A stretch of 64,000 bases of DNA. Source: Lepturacanthus savala (Eukaryota > Chordata > Actinopteri > Scombriformes > Trichiuridae). The position numbers were made by a program, and so were the translations under genes. The notes beneath the pieces were generated by a model. The model saw only the letters and a list, made by a program, of their open reading frames with translations, ran no database searches and was not told the origin of the DNA. The stretch covers positions 25,632,233-25,696,232 of the forward strand of contig CM060476.1 of assembly GCA_030544235.1 (NCBI GenBank), read 5' to 3'. This document shows positions 32,194 to 42,705 of this stretch, in pieces. Position 1 is the first letter of the stretch. Each line of letters begins with the position of its first letter.

Positions 32194-33207
32194 TGTTAGG
32201 ATTTATGATATATGATATATTATGATATATATGATATTTATTCATATAACCATTGTAACTAAGCTAATGATAAGACAAGCAAATGATTAATAAGTACTAA
32301 TAAGATATGAAAATGTAATGAGAATGAATTTATGAACTATTAAATGTAATAAAAGTGTGAATAAAATGTTGAATGTATAAAAGATAGATCACGAGTGTAA
32401 TAGGGAAGTGAGAATTGCTGAGGAAAGCACTTTCCAGCAGATACAGACGGTGTGTTTAACAGTGGCTTGGAACCTTATTGTTGTTATGCAAATTGCGTAA
32501 TACTGGTAACTTATTTATGCTGACTGCTTTAGTTTTGCCAAAATGTCATGAACCAACATGCCTAATAAGGGTTGACCATTTGGTCCTGTTCTGATGAGTT
32601 GACAGAAGCTAGCCAAGACGTCACTCTGTTGGTAAAAAAGGTGCTTTCCACAGCAGTTCTTATCCACCAATAAAGTTGTGTTCGACCAAATAAGGAACAG
32701 CTAGAAGAGTATATAAACCCTAGATTTTTAGTCCAAGAGAGTTCTTTTTGGGTTGCATGGGGACACTGCAACACTCTGAACAAAGAAGCTACATCGATAA
32801 AGAAAATCTGAAGATTCTTTTTATGCTACGAAGCAACAGGCCTTTGGCCATTAGCATTTTTATCCAGATCCAGATCTGGTTATGAGCTGGAGCTCATATA
32901 CCCAACGCCATTCCAAAGACTCTGAACTCAAACTTTTCTTCAAACATCTACGAAGATTGCTCCAACTCTGACAAAGCTGTCTTCCAGATCAAGGGGATTT
33001 GTGAGTAGTACAGGTTAGGGAATTTAGAGATAGGTTAGGGAAAGAGATATTTTGTTGATTGATTTTTGATTTAATAACCCTTTTTACTTATTTTATTTTT
33101 GCTCTGAGCTCTTGCATATCTTGAATAAAGCACTCTTTCTGCATTTAAAGTAAAAGCCTATTAGTTTTCTTGTTTGATTACTTGGGTGTTTTTAAAGGGT
33201 TACACAC
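32194..33207 (+). mobile_element. LTR-like segment
   Basis: It begins TGTTAGGATT and ends GGGTTACACA. A TATA box (GTATATAAACCC, 32708) and a polyadenylation signal (AATAAAGC, about 33124) lie in the expected order, about 415 bp apart. No second copy, target duplication or primer-binding site was found, so the borders are guesses. It could be a solo LTR or the 3' LTR of the element that contributed the frame at 31480-32070. Confidence 0.4.
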
Positions 33208-33913
33208 CTCTCCTCATTGATTGAAAAACGATTAGTTCTGTGTGCCTAAGTCAAGTCCATAGATGAAGGCTCTTGTAGGTTGATCTAGACTCTGAAATTA
33301 ATATTCCCTTAGCAATAAAAGTATACTTATTGTTTAAACTAATTACCAGCAATTATAACAACTGTTACCATTTAGGAAGAAGCTGTCGTTAACTAAGGGG
33401 TTTTCACCAGGTATTTCTATTATCAGGCAATAGGGGTGCAGGTGTTAAGGTAGAGGGAAATCCTTAGGAGGTAGGCAGTTAGCAGGCTGGGCAAATTCTT
33501 CTGCCCCAGCCAAAAGTTAATAAATCAGAACCCTGTTCATGTGTCTCCAAGCAGGCTGATTTCAAACCACTTTAAGGTGTGGCTGGCCTGGTTTTCCTGT
33601 ACCGGAGTTCCAGGGTAACAAAGTGTAAGCAAACCCCCAGATCTGAACAGCGGTTGTTGCATTAACCGGTGTGTGATTCTGGAGCTCCCACAACAGACAG
33701 AGAACCCCAGCGGATCAGTTGGAGAAAATAAACCAAGTTAAACACTGACTATTTTAAATTGATATTAAAATGACTTTTGGTGTAGAACCCCACAACAAGC
33801 GGGATTATGAAGCATCCATTTCACACAATAACGTATTATAGCTTCTACACTAACAGGTACTGTGGCAGGAGGTTGGGCTTACTTTGATTTTCCATTATGC
33901 ACTTAGTTACATG
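33208..33913. other. Intergenic DNA
   Basis: Nothing recognised. The composition is slightly richer in GC than the flanks (33540-33720). Confidence 0.45.
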
Positions 33914-34450
33914 TGATTTCTTAGTTTTTTATTTATAATAAATTTGCGAAAATCTAAAAAAAAAAAAAAAAAACGTTTTTCATGTTGTCATTATGGGTTG
34001 TTGTGTGTAAAAAAAATGCGGAAAAAAAAATGGAGGGGTGGCGTGGTGCATCAGCTGCGGTAGAGAGGTGTGGGGAGGGCTCAGGGGAGCAGCGCCAGGT
34101 GAGAGTGATTGGGCAGTTGGATGCAGGTGTGCTAATCACTCTCACCTTCTCTTTAAAAACACAGTAGCAGGCTGGACCCGAAGGGCAGAAGGAGACACAG
34201 AGCAGACCCAGCAGACGGCAGCGTCGAGCCTGCGATCGGCTGCAGTGGGCCTGTTGGCGGAGTGTCTGTGTGTGTGTGTGTGGGTGTGTGCGTGCAGGCC
34301 AGTGTGCGCAATAAAGAAAAAGGAACTTTCAAAGAAACAACGGGACTGTCAGTCTGTTCAGTGCCGGGGAACCCATGGGGACAGCGAGACTGCCACGGGC
34401 CGTAACATAACAAAATGTGGAAAAAGTAAAGCACTTTCCAGATGCACTGT
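33914..34450 (+). mobile_element. Tc1-like 3' end, split by a solo LTR
   Basis: 33914-34030 (TGTGATTTCTTAG, AATAAATTTGC, CATGTTGTCATTATGGG) and 34397-34441 (GTAACATAACAAAATGTGGA, CCAGATGCACTGTA) together reproduce the right terminal repeat of the Tc1 element at 35486-36824. The solo LTR at 34031-34396 sits between them. The Tc1 part left of 33914 is missing. Confidence 0.85.
34031..34396 (+). mobile_element. Solo LTR of the Gmr1-like family
   Basis: Same family as the LTRs at 8948-9306 and 5314-5541: shared blocks GGTGCATCAGCTG, AGGTGTGGGGAGGGCTCAGG, GTGAGAGTGATTGGGCAGTT, ACAGTAGCAGGCTGGACCC, GATCGGCTGCAGTGGG, GGGGACAGCGAGACTGCCAC-like end. It is in plus orientation, with a TATA-like TTTAAAAA near 34151 and AATAAAG at 34309. 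The terminal TG and CA are mutated. It is inserted into a Tc1 terminal repeat. Confidence 0.9.
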
Positions 34451-34611
34451 ATATATACCTGCATACTCTCTTTCGCGCGCGCTCTCTCGCTCTCTGTCTC
34501 TCTCTCACACCCACACACACATAGTATCTGTTAAAGCTGCTCCACCAGTTGAACAGATTGCTCAGTAGTAAACAACAACCCAACAACTGGACACACCCAC
34601 CTCTGTCCCTC

Positions 34612-34621
34612 TTTCTGTTTC
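34612..34621 (-). promoter_or_regulatory. ISRE-like core
   Basis: The minus strand reads GAAACAGAAA, matching the GAAANNGAAA core of interferon-stimulated response elements. The corresponding site in the decayed copy (about 46731) is changed (TTTCTGGCTC). Short motifs like this arise often by chance. Confidence 0.35.
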
Positions 34622-34699
34622 TGTGTCTATCACTTTCTCATGTCATGAGCAGATCAAACATCTAAATTCAGGACCACAGGAAAGACAAAGAGGAGACAA

Positions 34700-34709
34700 T
34701 TTCACTTTC
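34700..34709 (-). promoter_or_regulatory. ISRE-like core
   Basis: The minus strand reads GAAAGTGAAA, again a full GAAANNGAAA core, about 80 bp from the first. The decayed copy has TTTAACTAAG at this position. Known vertebrate DTX3L genes are interferon-inducible, which makes the match worth noting. Confidence 0.4.
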
Positions 34710-34948
34710 AAGGATTGGAGAAAAGGAGCATTTCAACAGGTACTGATGACAGTAACAACTTTACTGTAATGATTGACTTTCTTTTAAAAGTATTTGTATC
34801 ACTGACTGTAAGTCTCCTGCAAAAACCTTTGAATTTTGTTTTACCAACATGTTCTTTTATAGTAGAATATTCTAGTGCTTAGCTATAAAAGATGAAACAA
34901 ACTATGATACAAGTACTGTATACTTAATAAGATATATCAATATACATA

Positions 34949-35460
34949 CAGTACAGGCCAAAGGTTTGGACACATGTTCTCATTCAATGTGTGTTCTTTA
35001 TTTTAATGACTATTTACATTGTAGATTCACACTGAAGGCATCAAAACCATAAATGAACATGTTTATGATGTTAAAAAAAAGGTGAAATAACTTAAAACGT
35101 GTTTTATATTCTAGTTTCTTCAAAATAGCCACCCTTGATCTGATTACTGCTTTGCACACTTGGCATTCTCTTGATGAACTAAATGAATGCTTTGATGATG
35201 AAATGGTTTTCACTTCATAGTTGTGCCTTATTAGGGATAATTAGAGTAATTTATTGCTTTATGAATCAGAGCAAAGCGTGGATATCTTGAAGAAACTAGA
35301 ATATAAAAATGTTTCCAGTTATTTCACCTTGTTAAGTACATAACTCCACATGTGTTCATTCATAGTTTTGATGCCTTCAGTGAGAATCTACATTGTAAAT
35401 AGTCATGAAAATAAAGAAAACACATTGAATGAGAAGGTGTGTCCAAACTTTTGGCCTGTT
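34949..35460. mobile_element. Foldback miniature Tc1/mariner-type element
   Basis: The left arm starts CAGTACAGGCCAAAGGTTTG and the right arm ends CCAAACTTTTGGCCTG. Inner arm blocks also pair: TTCTCATTCAATGTG with CACATTGAATGAGAA, CATTGTAGATTC with GAATCTACATTG-like sequence. A TA precedes the left end. About 190 bp of each side is inverted and no transposase is present. It directly adjoins the next Tc1 element. Confidence 0.75.
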
Positions 35461-35485
35461 TTTCACAGTGGTATTTCTACATGTA

Positions 35486-36824
35486 CAGTGCATCCAGAAA
35501 GTATTCACAGCGCTTCACTTTTTCCACATTTTGTTATGATATGGAAAAAGCCTTATTCCAAGAAAGCCTTATTCCAAAATGGATTCAATATTTTTTTTCC
35601 TCAAAATTCTACACACAACACCTCATAATGACAACGTGAAAATTTTTTTTTTAAAGATTTTTGCAAATTTATTAAAAAATAAAAAATCTCAGAAACCACA
35701 TGTACATACCAGCCTTTTGCTCAATACTTCGTTGATGCACCTTTGGCAGCAATTACAATTCTTTTTGAATATGATGCCACAAGCTTGCCACACCTATCTT
35801 TGGGGCAGTTTTGCCCATTCCTCTTTGCAGCACCTCTCAAGCTCCATTAAGTTGGATGGGAAGTGTCAGTGCACAGCCATTTTCAGATCTCACCGGAGAT
35901 GTTCAATCAGATTCAAGTCTGGGCTCTGGCTGTGCCACTCAAGGACATTCACAGAGTCATCCTGAAACCACTCCTTTGATATCTTGGCTGTGTGCTTAGG
36001 GTCGTCCTGCTGAAAGATGAACCATCGCCCCAGTCTGAAGTCAAGAGCTCTGGAGCAGGTTTTCATCCAGGATGTCTCTGTACATTGCTGCATTCATCTT
36101 TCCCTCTATCCTGACTAGTCTCCCAGTTCCTGCTGCTGAAAAACATCCCCACAGCATGATGCTGCCACCACCATGCTTCACAGATGGTATTGGCCTGGTG
36201 ATGAGCAGTGCCTGGTTTCCTCCAAACATGACGCCTGGCATTCCTGGAGTTCAATCTTTGACTCATCAGACCAGAGAATTTTGTTACTCATGGTCTGAGA
36301 GTCCTTCAGGTGCTTTTTGTCAAACTCCAGGTGGGTTGCCATGTTCCTTTTACTGAGGAGTGGCTTCCATCTGGCCACTCTACCATACAGGCCTGATTGG
36401 TGGATTGCTGCAGAGATGGTTGTACTTCTGGAAGGTTCTCCTCTCTCCACAGAGGAACGCTCTGACAGAGTGACCATCAGATTCTTTGTCACCTCCCTGA
36501 CTAAGGCCCTTCTCCCCAATTTCTCAGTTTAGATGGCCGGCCAGCTCTAGGTAGAGTCCTGGTGGTTCCCAACTTCTTCCATGTATGGAAGGCTGTGAAT
36601 ATTTATGGTAAATACTCTACTGTATATGTGATTTCTTAGTCTTTTATTTGTAATAAATTATAAAAATGCAAAAATCTTCAAAAAGGTTTTTTCACTTTGT
36701 CATTATGGGGTGTTGTGTGTAGAATTTTGAGGAATAAAATGATTTGAATGGATTTTGGAATAAGGCTGTAACATAACAAAATGTGGAAAAAGTGAAGTGC
36801 TGTGAATACTTTCCGGATGCACTG
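35486..36824 (-). mobile_element. Tc1-like transposon, full-length, decayed
   Basis: The inverted terminal repeats are about 180 bp long. The left begins CAGTGCATCCAGAAAGTATT and the right ends CTTTCCGGATGCACTG. TA flanks lie at both ends (35484-35485, 36825-36826). The left repeat has a small tandem duplication (AAAGCCTTATTCCAA). The 1339-bp length fits Tc1 elements. The transposase is on the minus strand and broken. Confidence 0.93.
35720..36519 (-). pseudogene. Tc1-like transposase
   Basis: 36178-36519 has the DNA-binding to core transition (RRALVREVTKNLMVTLSE, ISAAIHQSGLYGRVAR) and ILWSDESKIEL (first Asp). 36041-36241 has GGGSIMLWGCFSAAGTGRLV. 35890-36093 has FIFQQDDPKHTAKISKEW (second Asp) and SQSPDLNLIEHLR (last acidic residue in the IEHL block). 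Three frame changes and a start lost upstream make it non-functional. Confidence 0.88.
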
Positions 36825-37249
36825 TAAATGATAGCAGGACATTACTTTGAAGGAAGTTAAAGAGGAGTGATATCTAACTTAAAGAAACAGGCATAACAAC
36901 TGCTTCTGCATCATCCAAACATGTTTATCCAACAATTTCACAACAATTCACACATTTTATTTACAATACTCTAAAAGCTCTGTGTCGTGTGACCCTTGTG
37001 TCAAGTCGATTGTGAATCATTATAACTGCAAGATCCATATTACTAGCAGGCAGTAGAGCAGATAAACCCTGCTGTGTGAGTGGAGCCAGGTTTTCAAGAC
37101 TAAGATAACAAACTATTGTAACACATTAAGGTGCTGCAGTCCGCCATATGTATAAGATCATTGACACTATATTTGTGACTACCCTCAGCAATCAGTCAAT
37201 GTTATTGATCGATATCCCTTTCTCTGTAGCTTGTCTCCTACTTAGCAGC

Positions 37250-40200
37250 ATGGGATCTGGCCAGAGCAGTGAAAAGCTCCATTGTAACCGCTATCTGAAC
37301 GGACAGGGTCCTCCTTCACTGGAACAGCAAGGTCCTTCACCACATTATGCACCTACACACCTCCCTCACTGTATCTGTCAAGCTTCCCATACTCATCTCT
37401 TGTTCACCTCTGGATAGTTTGGCTAAAACTGACCTGTTGTCTGTGCAGCTGATGCAGCAGTGAATGGGATGCACAATGAAGTCAATGGCTGTCAGCCAGA
37501 GGGCCAGATGACCTGGGTGATCCTCCACAGAGACCTACCAGGATTCCCTGATAACAACACTGTACAGATCAACTACATCTTCCCTGATGGAATACAGACA
37601 GTAAGCTTTGCTAAAACCACACATTACATCCATTTAAAGTCTTAATTACAGTGGAGCCATATTATTTTAATATAGAATCATACCCTGATCATCAAACCAT
37701 TAATGATGTAATTATTCAGCATGGAAAGAAAAACACTTAACATTTAATGCGCATAAGGTTTTTGGATGGCATAAAAATTAGATTTATTTCATTCACAAAA
37801 GATGTTCAACTAGGCAGTAGGCTTCAGGTTTGGCAGCCTATTTTGCATGATGTAGACAATTTGTAGGCATGTTGTTGACAAGTTAGCAGAATTGTAAAAA
37901 AATGCAATAATCTGTCAAATTTGAAAACCTGCTTCTTCTTGTGTATTGAACCCTATTTTCATGTATAATTTTAATGTTCAGGAGCAGTGTCTATTTGGTG
38001 AATTTTAAAGCTTTAACTTTTTGAGAATATTGTTTTATTTCTTACAATCAACACATAAGATCATACACAGGCTTGATTTCCTTGATAAATACATGTAAAA
38101 AGAATATATCATAAACTGATTTATTTGATTTGAATGAAACAAAAAACAGCTCAGAGTAGAGAAAAGGTTTCTAGGAGGACCATGGCAGCATTCTTTACAT
38201 AAAAGAAGCTGATAATCTGGTCTGTCTGGTTAGTTAAGGAAGTGCAGAGTTCATGTCCTATGTTTCCTGCAGTGATAGGGATACTGATCATTTACACACA
38301 TTTTCTGAAATGATGCCTCATACTCAGAACTCTACATATCTATGGATCTCTACGGATCAATAATAGCCTGGTAAGATCGATTCTTTACTTTATGTTCCGC
38401 TCTTGTTTGCATTGCTGCTATTTTGGCAAAGAGCAAACAGCCAGGTGGTTGCTCCTGTATATGAGCATGCAGGCACGATTTGCTCCCCCTCCCACTTCTT
38501 GTATTGGGATGTTGCACCGTCATGTGATGTGCAAAGCAAACATGCAAATTCAGGGTCATCAGCACACGGCATGTTCAGATAAACAACAGGAGAATGGCAA
38601 AGAGAAGGTGAGTGGCAGTGTTTCCAAGCAGAAAATGACACAGTCACAAATGAAGTTAAAGGCAAAAAATGTAATATGATGCTGTTCTGTTGTATATGTA
38701 TGATGCTTGTTAAGTTGTTTACATATAATTTATATTTTCACCATTTTTATCATTTTCCGGTCGATACCAAAATATGCAGTATCACATACCACTAGTTTCC
38801 ATACAAAACAGAAGAATTTACTCTATAGAGTTCCACTAAAAGAATAATTGACTATGCTGCATCCTCTCTTCTGTTTTGGTCGGGTCACAGCATCTCATCC
38901 ACATCACAAGCAATATTTTCCTTGGCCAAGCAGTTGGGGAAATATCACCGAGCATGGCAAATCCAGCCATGAAAAACAGCTATAGCTTTACATGTCTTCT
39001 ATTGCTCGGAAAAGGGGTATTCACATTTATTTAATTTTAATTTTATTTATTTAATTATTTTAGCCATACACTTTCCCTCTCCAGGCAGAAAAAAAATCCT
39101 CAATAGGATTGAGGAATGCAGAATATGGGGTAAAACTGTGTGACAGGTGTTTTATGTGATGAGTCAGTTGTCCGTAACAGGGCAATTAACTTCTGAATTT
39201 TGAATAACTGTGTTCCTTGGGCAACACGGTGGTGCAGTGGTTATCACCGTTACCTCAGAGCAAGAAGGTTGCAGGACATTTCTGTGTCTGTCCCTGTGTC
39301 TGTGTGGGTTCTCTCTGGGTTCTCCAGCTTCCACCCACAGTCCAAAAACATGCTGAGGTTGATTGGAGACACTAAATTGCCCATAGATGAGTGTGTGAGT
39401 GAATGGTGTGTGTGCCCCACGATAGGCTGGCAACCATCTACCTGCTTCTCACCTGTAATGCACTGGGATTGGCTCCACCAGACCCTTGTGACCCTAATGA
39501 GGAATGAGAAGAATGAATGTGTTCCTTGTGAAAATGAACATGAAAATTGTGCCAAAGCAGAGAATTATGTATAGTGTTATAAATAAATTGTTATTTGTAT
39601 GTAATGTATGTATAACTTATTGTTATTTGCTGTACCAAAAATTTTCCTCACTGCAGGACAAACACCCCCATCCTGGCCAGCCTTATGCAGGACTACGACT
39701 CTGTGCTTACCTGCCTGACAACAGCAAGGGACAGAAGGTTCTCAAGGGGTTGGACAAGGCTTTCAAACAGAAGCTCCTGTTTACTGTTGCTACTAATGTA
39801 GATGGAAAGGATACGGTCACCACAGCATCCATTCCCCTAAAAACAGAACCAGACGGAGGGAACAAGGTGTGAGTATCCCCCTTTTGGCCATTATGAAATG
39901 TCTAATATTGTATAAATAAAATGCAACATACAGTCAATTATATAATTTGATAGATGCCCCATTTCAAGAACCATTTTTAGTGGTTTCATTTCCCTTCGTA
40001 GACTTTGTTGATCTATAATAATGTCACACTGTTTTCTCCTTTACTTTGGTCCCAGCAGAAAAGAGGAATATATCGACAGCTTTACCACTTGAAAGGAAAC
40101 TTAAATGCTTAAATGAACGGACTACCAGCAGAATGAAGAAAAGCAAGATTTTTTTTAAACCTATATAATATGAGGTTCAATTATTGAAAAAGTACACTTA

Positions 40201-41897
40201 CATTACGGTATTCATACAGAATGTTAACAACATTAACAAAATGCACCTTACTGGTTTAGACAGCTTACCGCTCCAAAGTTTAACCATCCTTAAAAAAAAT
40301 CCTCCTAAAAGATCCTTCCTTTAAAATCCATCCTCAATTCTGTTTAATCTTCCTCCTCTACATCTTTTCCTTTAAGCTCCTCATCACTTATGCCAGCGTC
40401 TACAAGTCCTGCGCCTGCCATGGTAAACACCATTAGTCTACCTGTGATTTGCTGTGGTCCATTTTCCCTGTCGGCCACCGTCACGTCACATGACCAGGCC
40501 ACCATAGCCATGGCTTGATATTTTAAGTGGATTTCTAATGAGCTAAACAGTTTTGTTTGTGTATTTTTGAAATCAAACAGACATTTAAAAACATTGGTTC
40601 TAATGAAAAGCCCTGGCCTGTATTCTCTTTTTCTTTTCCGGTGGCCCAGAATCTGCTTCATCAGAAACAAGCAGCCTTTTTTTTATTTGAGCAATCCGTC
40701 TATCTTATCAATTTGAAACATGTTTTCTTCTTATTCTTTTTGTACCTGTGCTTATCATCTTCTTTGTTTGCTTGTAACCTTAGCAGCTTAATTTCAAGCG
40801 CTAACCTGAAACTTGCAAGCTAATGAGTTTTACCACATCCTGCAAATATTTCACAATAAAAGCATTTTTAAGAAATGAACGGTGTATGCCCACCGCAACA
40901 CTAAGGTGCTCATAACTTGATATGGATGCAGATCCTGTTGAGTGTGTATTAACAATGTCATGCAGTAACTTTAACAATACAAATGGGAGGAAGATCTCTT
41001 ATTAATATACAATGAATTATACTTATAAAAAGATAAAATTAGAGAAAAAAGCCATGTTATGCTCTGTTGTTCCATTTCTATAAATGTCATTGGATCCTTT
41101 TTTAAGATATTTTATTTTCATGGATCCCTAGCCATTACACCATCGACAACTCAGGGTCTGCAGACCCCCAGTTGAGAATCACTGCTCTAACACATCCTTA
41201 AAACATGTCAGACATGTTTTTCAGGAGAGAAGCAACTCAGGTGTACATGTCAGGACTTACCATGACCACGACAGTAAACTGTAATCTTGTCCCTTTGCAT
41301 TGAGGCTGTCTATCACTCTGCTGGTACTGCGGACACTTTTATTCTGATCAGCCCTTCATTACCAATGTGTGTCCATGTACAGCTACTGTGTGTGTAGGAC
41401 TGTTTCACAAATGGTGTGGCACCCCAGGGGCATTATAAGGGTCATAATATCTAATTTCAATAGTTTTTTAATTTCATGTTATTGAAAATGAAGCAAGATC
41501 ATGTGAAATCAGGCGCCGAACATTTTACTGGCAAAATGATGACTGATCCACTAATGGTCACATGGGGCCCAGAGTTCTATTGAGATTGAATGGTCCACTT
41601 GAGATTGACCTTGTGTAGTAGCAAAAGGTCAGGCCTGTTTCAGCTAAAGCAAAGAACAGTCACAACCACAATCTCAAACTCATTGTAGTGTTAGAGCCTA
41701 TTTTGCTGCTAGATTTCCCTATAATTGTTGGTAAAAAATTAATCAAAAAGGGCATTACAGAAATGTTTGAAAATCATTTCATGTAAATGTAATAAGGTCA
41801 TTGTCTCTGTAATTTGTGTTTTGTCAGTGATGGATTCCCAGATCCTGAGTACTTGAAGAATGTGAGAAAGCTACTGAAGGACAAAGGCATCAAATAA
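37250..41897 (+). CDS. Deltex C-terminal (DTC) domain protein, four coding exons, no RING
   Basis: Exons: 37250-37331, 37449-37600, 39657-39868, 41828-41897. Introns begin GT and end AG (donors GTCCTT, GTAAGC, GTGAGT; acceptors GTGCAG, CTGCAG, TGTCAG), and phases 1, 0 and 2 join in frame to 171 residues. Residues 1-28 start MGSGQSSE, an N-myristoylation pattern. Residues ~45-171 match the DTC domain of deltex E3 ligases: QPEGQMTWVI, DLPGFPDNNTVQINYIFPDG, HPHPGQPYAG, AYLPDNSKGQKVL, KQKLLFTVATNVDGKDTV, GFPDPEYLKNVRKLL. In DTX3L-type proteins this domain follows a RING and handles ADP-ribosylated targets; no RING exon is visible here. The His pair of the usual IHHKTE block is Pro-Leu (IPLKTE). 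Closest to DTX3L-like genes. An upstream exon at 34530-34739 is possible. Splicing is inferred, not observed. Confidence 0.8.
37449..37600 (+). other. Deltex-type gene exon 2
   Basis: Acceptor TGTCTGTGCAG at 37448, donor GTAAGCTTTG at 37601. It encodes the N-terminal part of the DTC domain (WVILHRDLPGFPDNN and the VQINYIFPDGIQT strand). Its first ~55 bp are copied at 48610-48657 in the decayed duplicate. Confidence 0.8.
37601..39218 (+). other. Intron 2 of the Deltex-type gene (first part)
   Basis: AT-rich non-coding sequence. An open frame pair at 38350-38679 has no known motif. No repeat end is recognised with confidence. Confidence 0.5.
39219..39512 (+). repeat. tRNA-like SINE copy in intron 2
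   Basis: Begins GGGCAACACGGTGGTGCAGT (A-box-like GGTGCAGTGG) and continues CAGAGCAAGAAGGTTGCAGG. Diagnostic blocks follow: ACAGTCCAAAAACATGCTGA, GACACTAAATTGCCCATAG and GACCCTAATGAGGAATGAG. The B-box region is shortened compared with the copy at 50619. It is the same family as seven other copies in the window. Confidence 0.85.
39657..39868 (+). other. Deltex-type gene exon 3
   Basis: Acceptor CCTCACTGCAG, donor GTGAGTATCC. It encodes the central DTC domain (AYLPDNSKGQKVLKGLDKAF, LLFTVATNVDGKD, IPLKTE). The frame forces the donor two bases into the GT-GT pair: exon ending AAGGT joins exon 4 T to give Val, keeping DGFPDPEYL in frame. Confidence 0.8.
39869..41827 (+). other. Intron 3 of the Deltex-type gene
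   Basis: Non-coding. A hAT-type right terminus (AGTTGAGAATCACTGCTCTA) lies at 41172-41191. An open minus frame at 40344-40670 (ends EELKGKDVEEED) is not recognised. Confidence 0.5.
41828..41897 (+). other. Deltex-type gene exon 4 with stop
   Basis: Acceptor TTTTGTCAG. It encodes DGFPDPEYLKNVRKLLKDKG-I-K and TAA at 41895-41897. The GFPDPEYL block is the hallmark end of DTC domains. Confidence 0.8.
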
Positions 41898-42705
41898 TGT
41901 ACAAGAGACACTGCTGGATGGACAGATAAGGACTTTAAACTACACTTTGATGTATAGTATGAATATGCCATTCATTACAACAGAATGATATTATGTAATG
42001 GATGTTATCTTGAGTGTATTATTTGATAACATGTGATTTCACTTTATCAGAATATTTACATTTGTCTTGTGTCCTAAGGTATACGTACATTGTTTCACAT
42101 ATGTGACTAAATAGAACATTTAACCAGACAACAAAACAAATATTTAATAAAAATAGGTCACATCAGACATTATTACAAAACTAGAGTTTATAAATTATTG
42201 TATTTTATGATAACATTACTTTTTAAAATGCTTAATATGTTTAATGATAGCTGCTACCAGTCTTATGAGCCCCTGTAACAATAATTTTATTTATCTTTCT
42301 GTATGTACTGAAATGGTGGGCATGTAATAAAGTTACCTGCAATATGGAGTTTCAGAATGAATGTTATGCTTGGGTTGTAATTGTAATCATTTTTTATGAA
42401 GCACATTGCATAATATAATTAATATGCTATATGAATAAAGCTGGACTCAATTAGTCAGACCTGCAGCAGCAATGCAGTTGGCTCCCTCATACAAAAAAAA
42501 CTGAGCTATTTGCCCAGATCTAGCTAACTTCTAGCCCCCTGGCAGTTTCCAAGTGGCTGGAAAAACAGAGCAAGTAAAGAAAAGTAAAGAAGGATTACAC
42601 ACATGAATCAGACAACACAGCTAAGTGCAGCAGCAGCCACTTAGTGAAAGCCAAGCAGGACAACAACACCACACCCCCGGACGTGATGCACGGTTATTAG
42701 GACAT
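41898..42705. other. 3' UTR and intergenic DNA
   Basis: The first ~450 bp is the probable 3' UTR of the Deltex-type gene. The rest contains no recognised feature. Confidence 0.5.
42326..42331 (+). terminator. Polyadenylation signal (AATAAA)
   Basis: AATAAA 429 bp after the Deltex-type stop codon, followed by a GT-rich stretch (TTGGGTTGTAATTGTAA). An earlier AATAAAA at about 42147 is an alternative. Confidence 0.45.

Larger units (their letters stand above)
34530..34739 (+). other. Putative 5' non-coding exon of the Deltex-type gene
   Basis: This segment is duplicated at 46655-46857 (GGACACACCCACCTCTGT, AGCAGAYATCTAAATTC-like (Y = C/T), CAAAGARGARA-like (R = A/G)). In both copies it ends in ACAG followed by GTACTGATGACAGTAAC, a possible splice donor conserved between the copies. 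The next acceptor in the intact copy is at 37248. There is no ATG-started frame leading into exon 1, so it would be 5' untranslated. Transcription start is unknown and RNA evidence is needed. Confidence 0.4.

Noticed and set aside
40344..40670. Minus-strand 108-codon frame in intron 3 of the Deltex-type gene
   Set aside because: No recognisable domain, antisense within an intron. It may be repeat-derived, but I could not support a gene.
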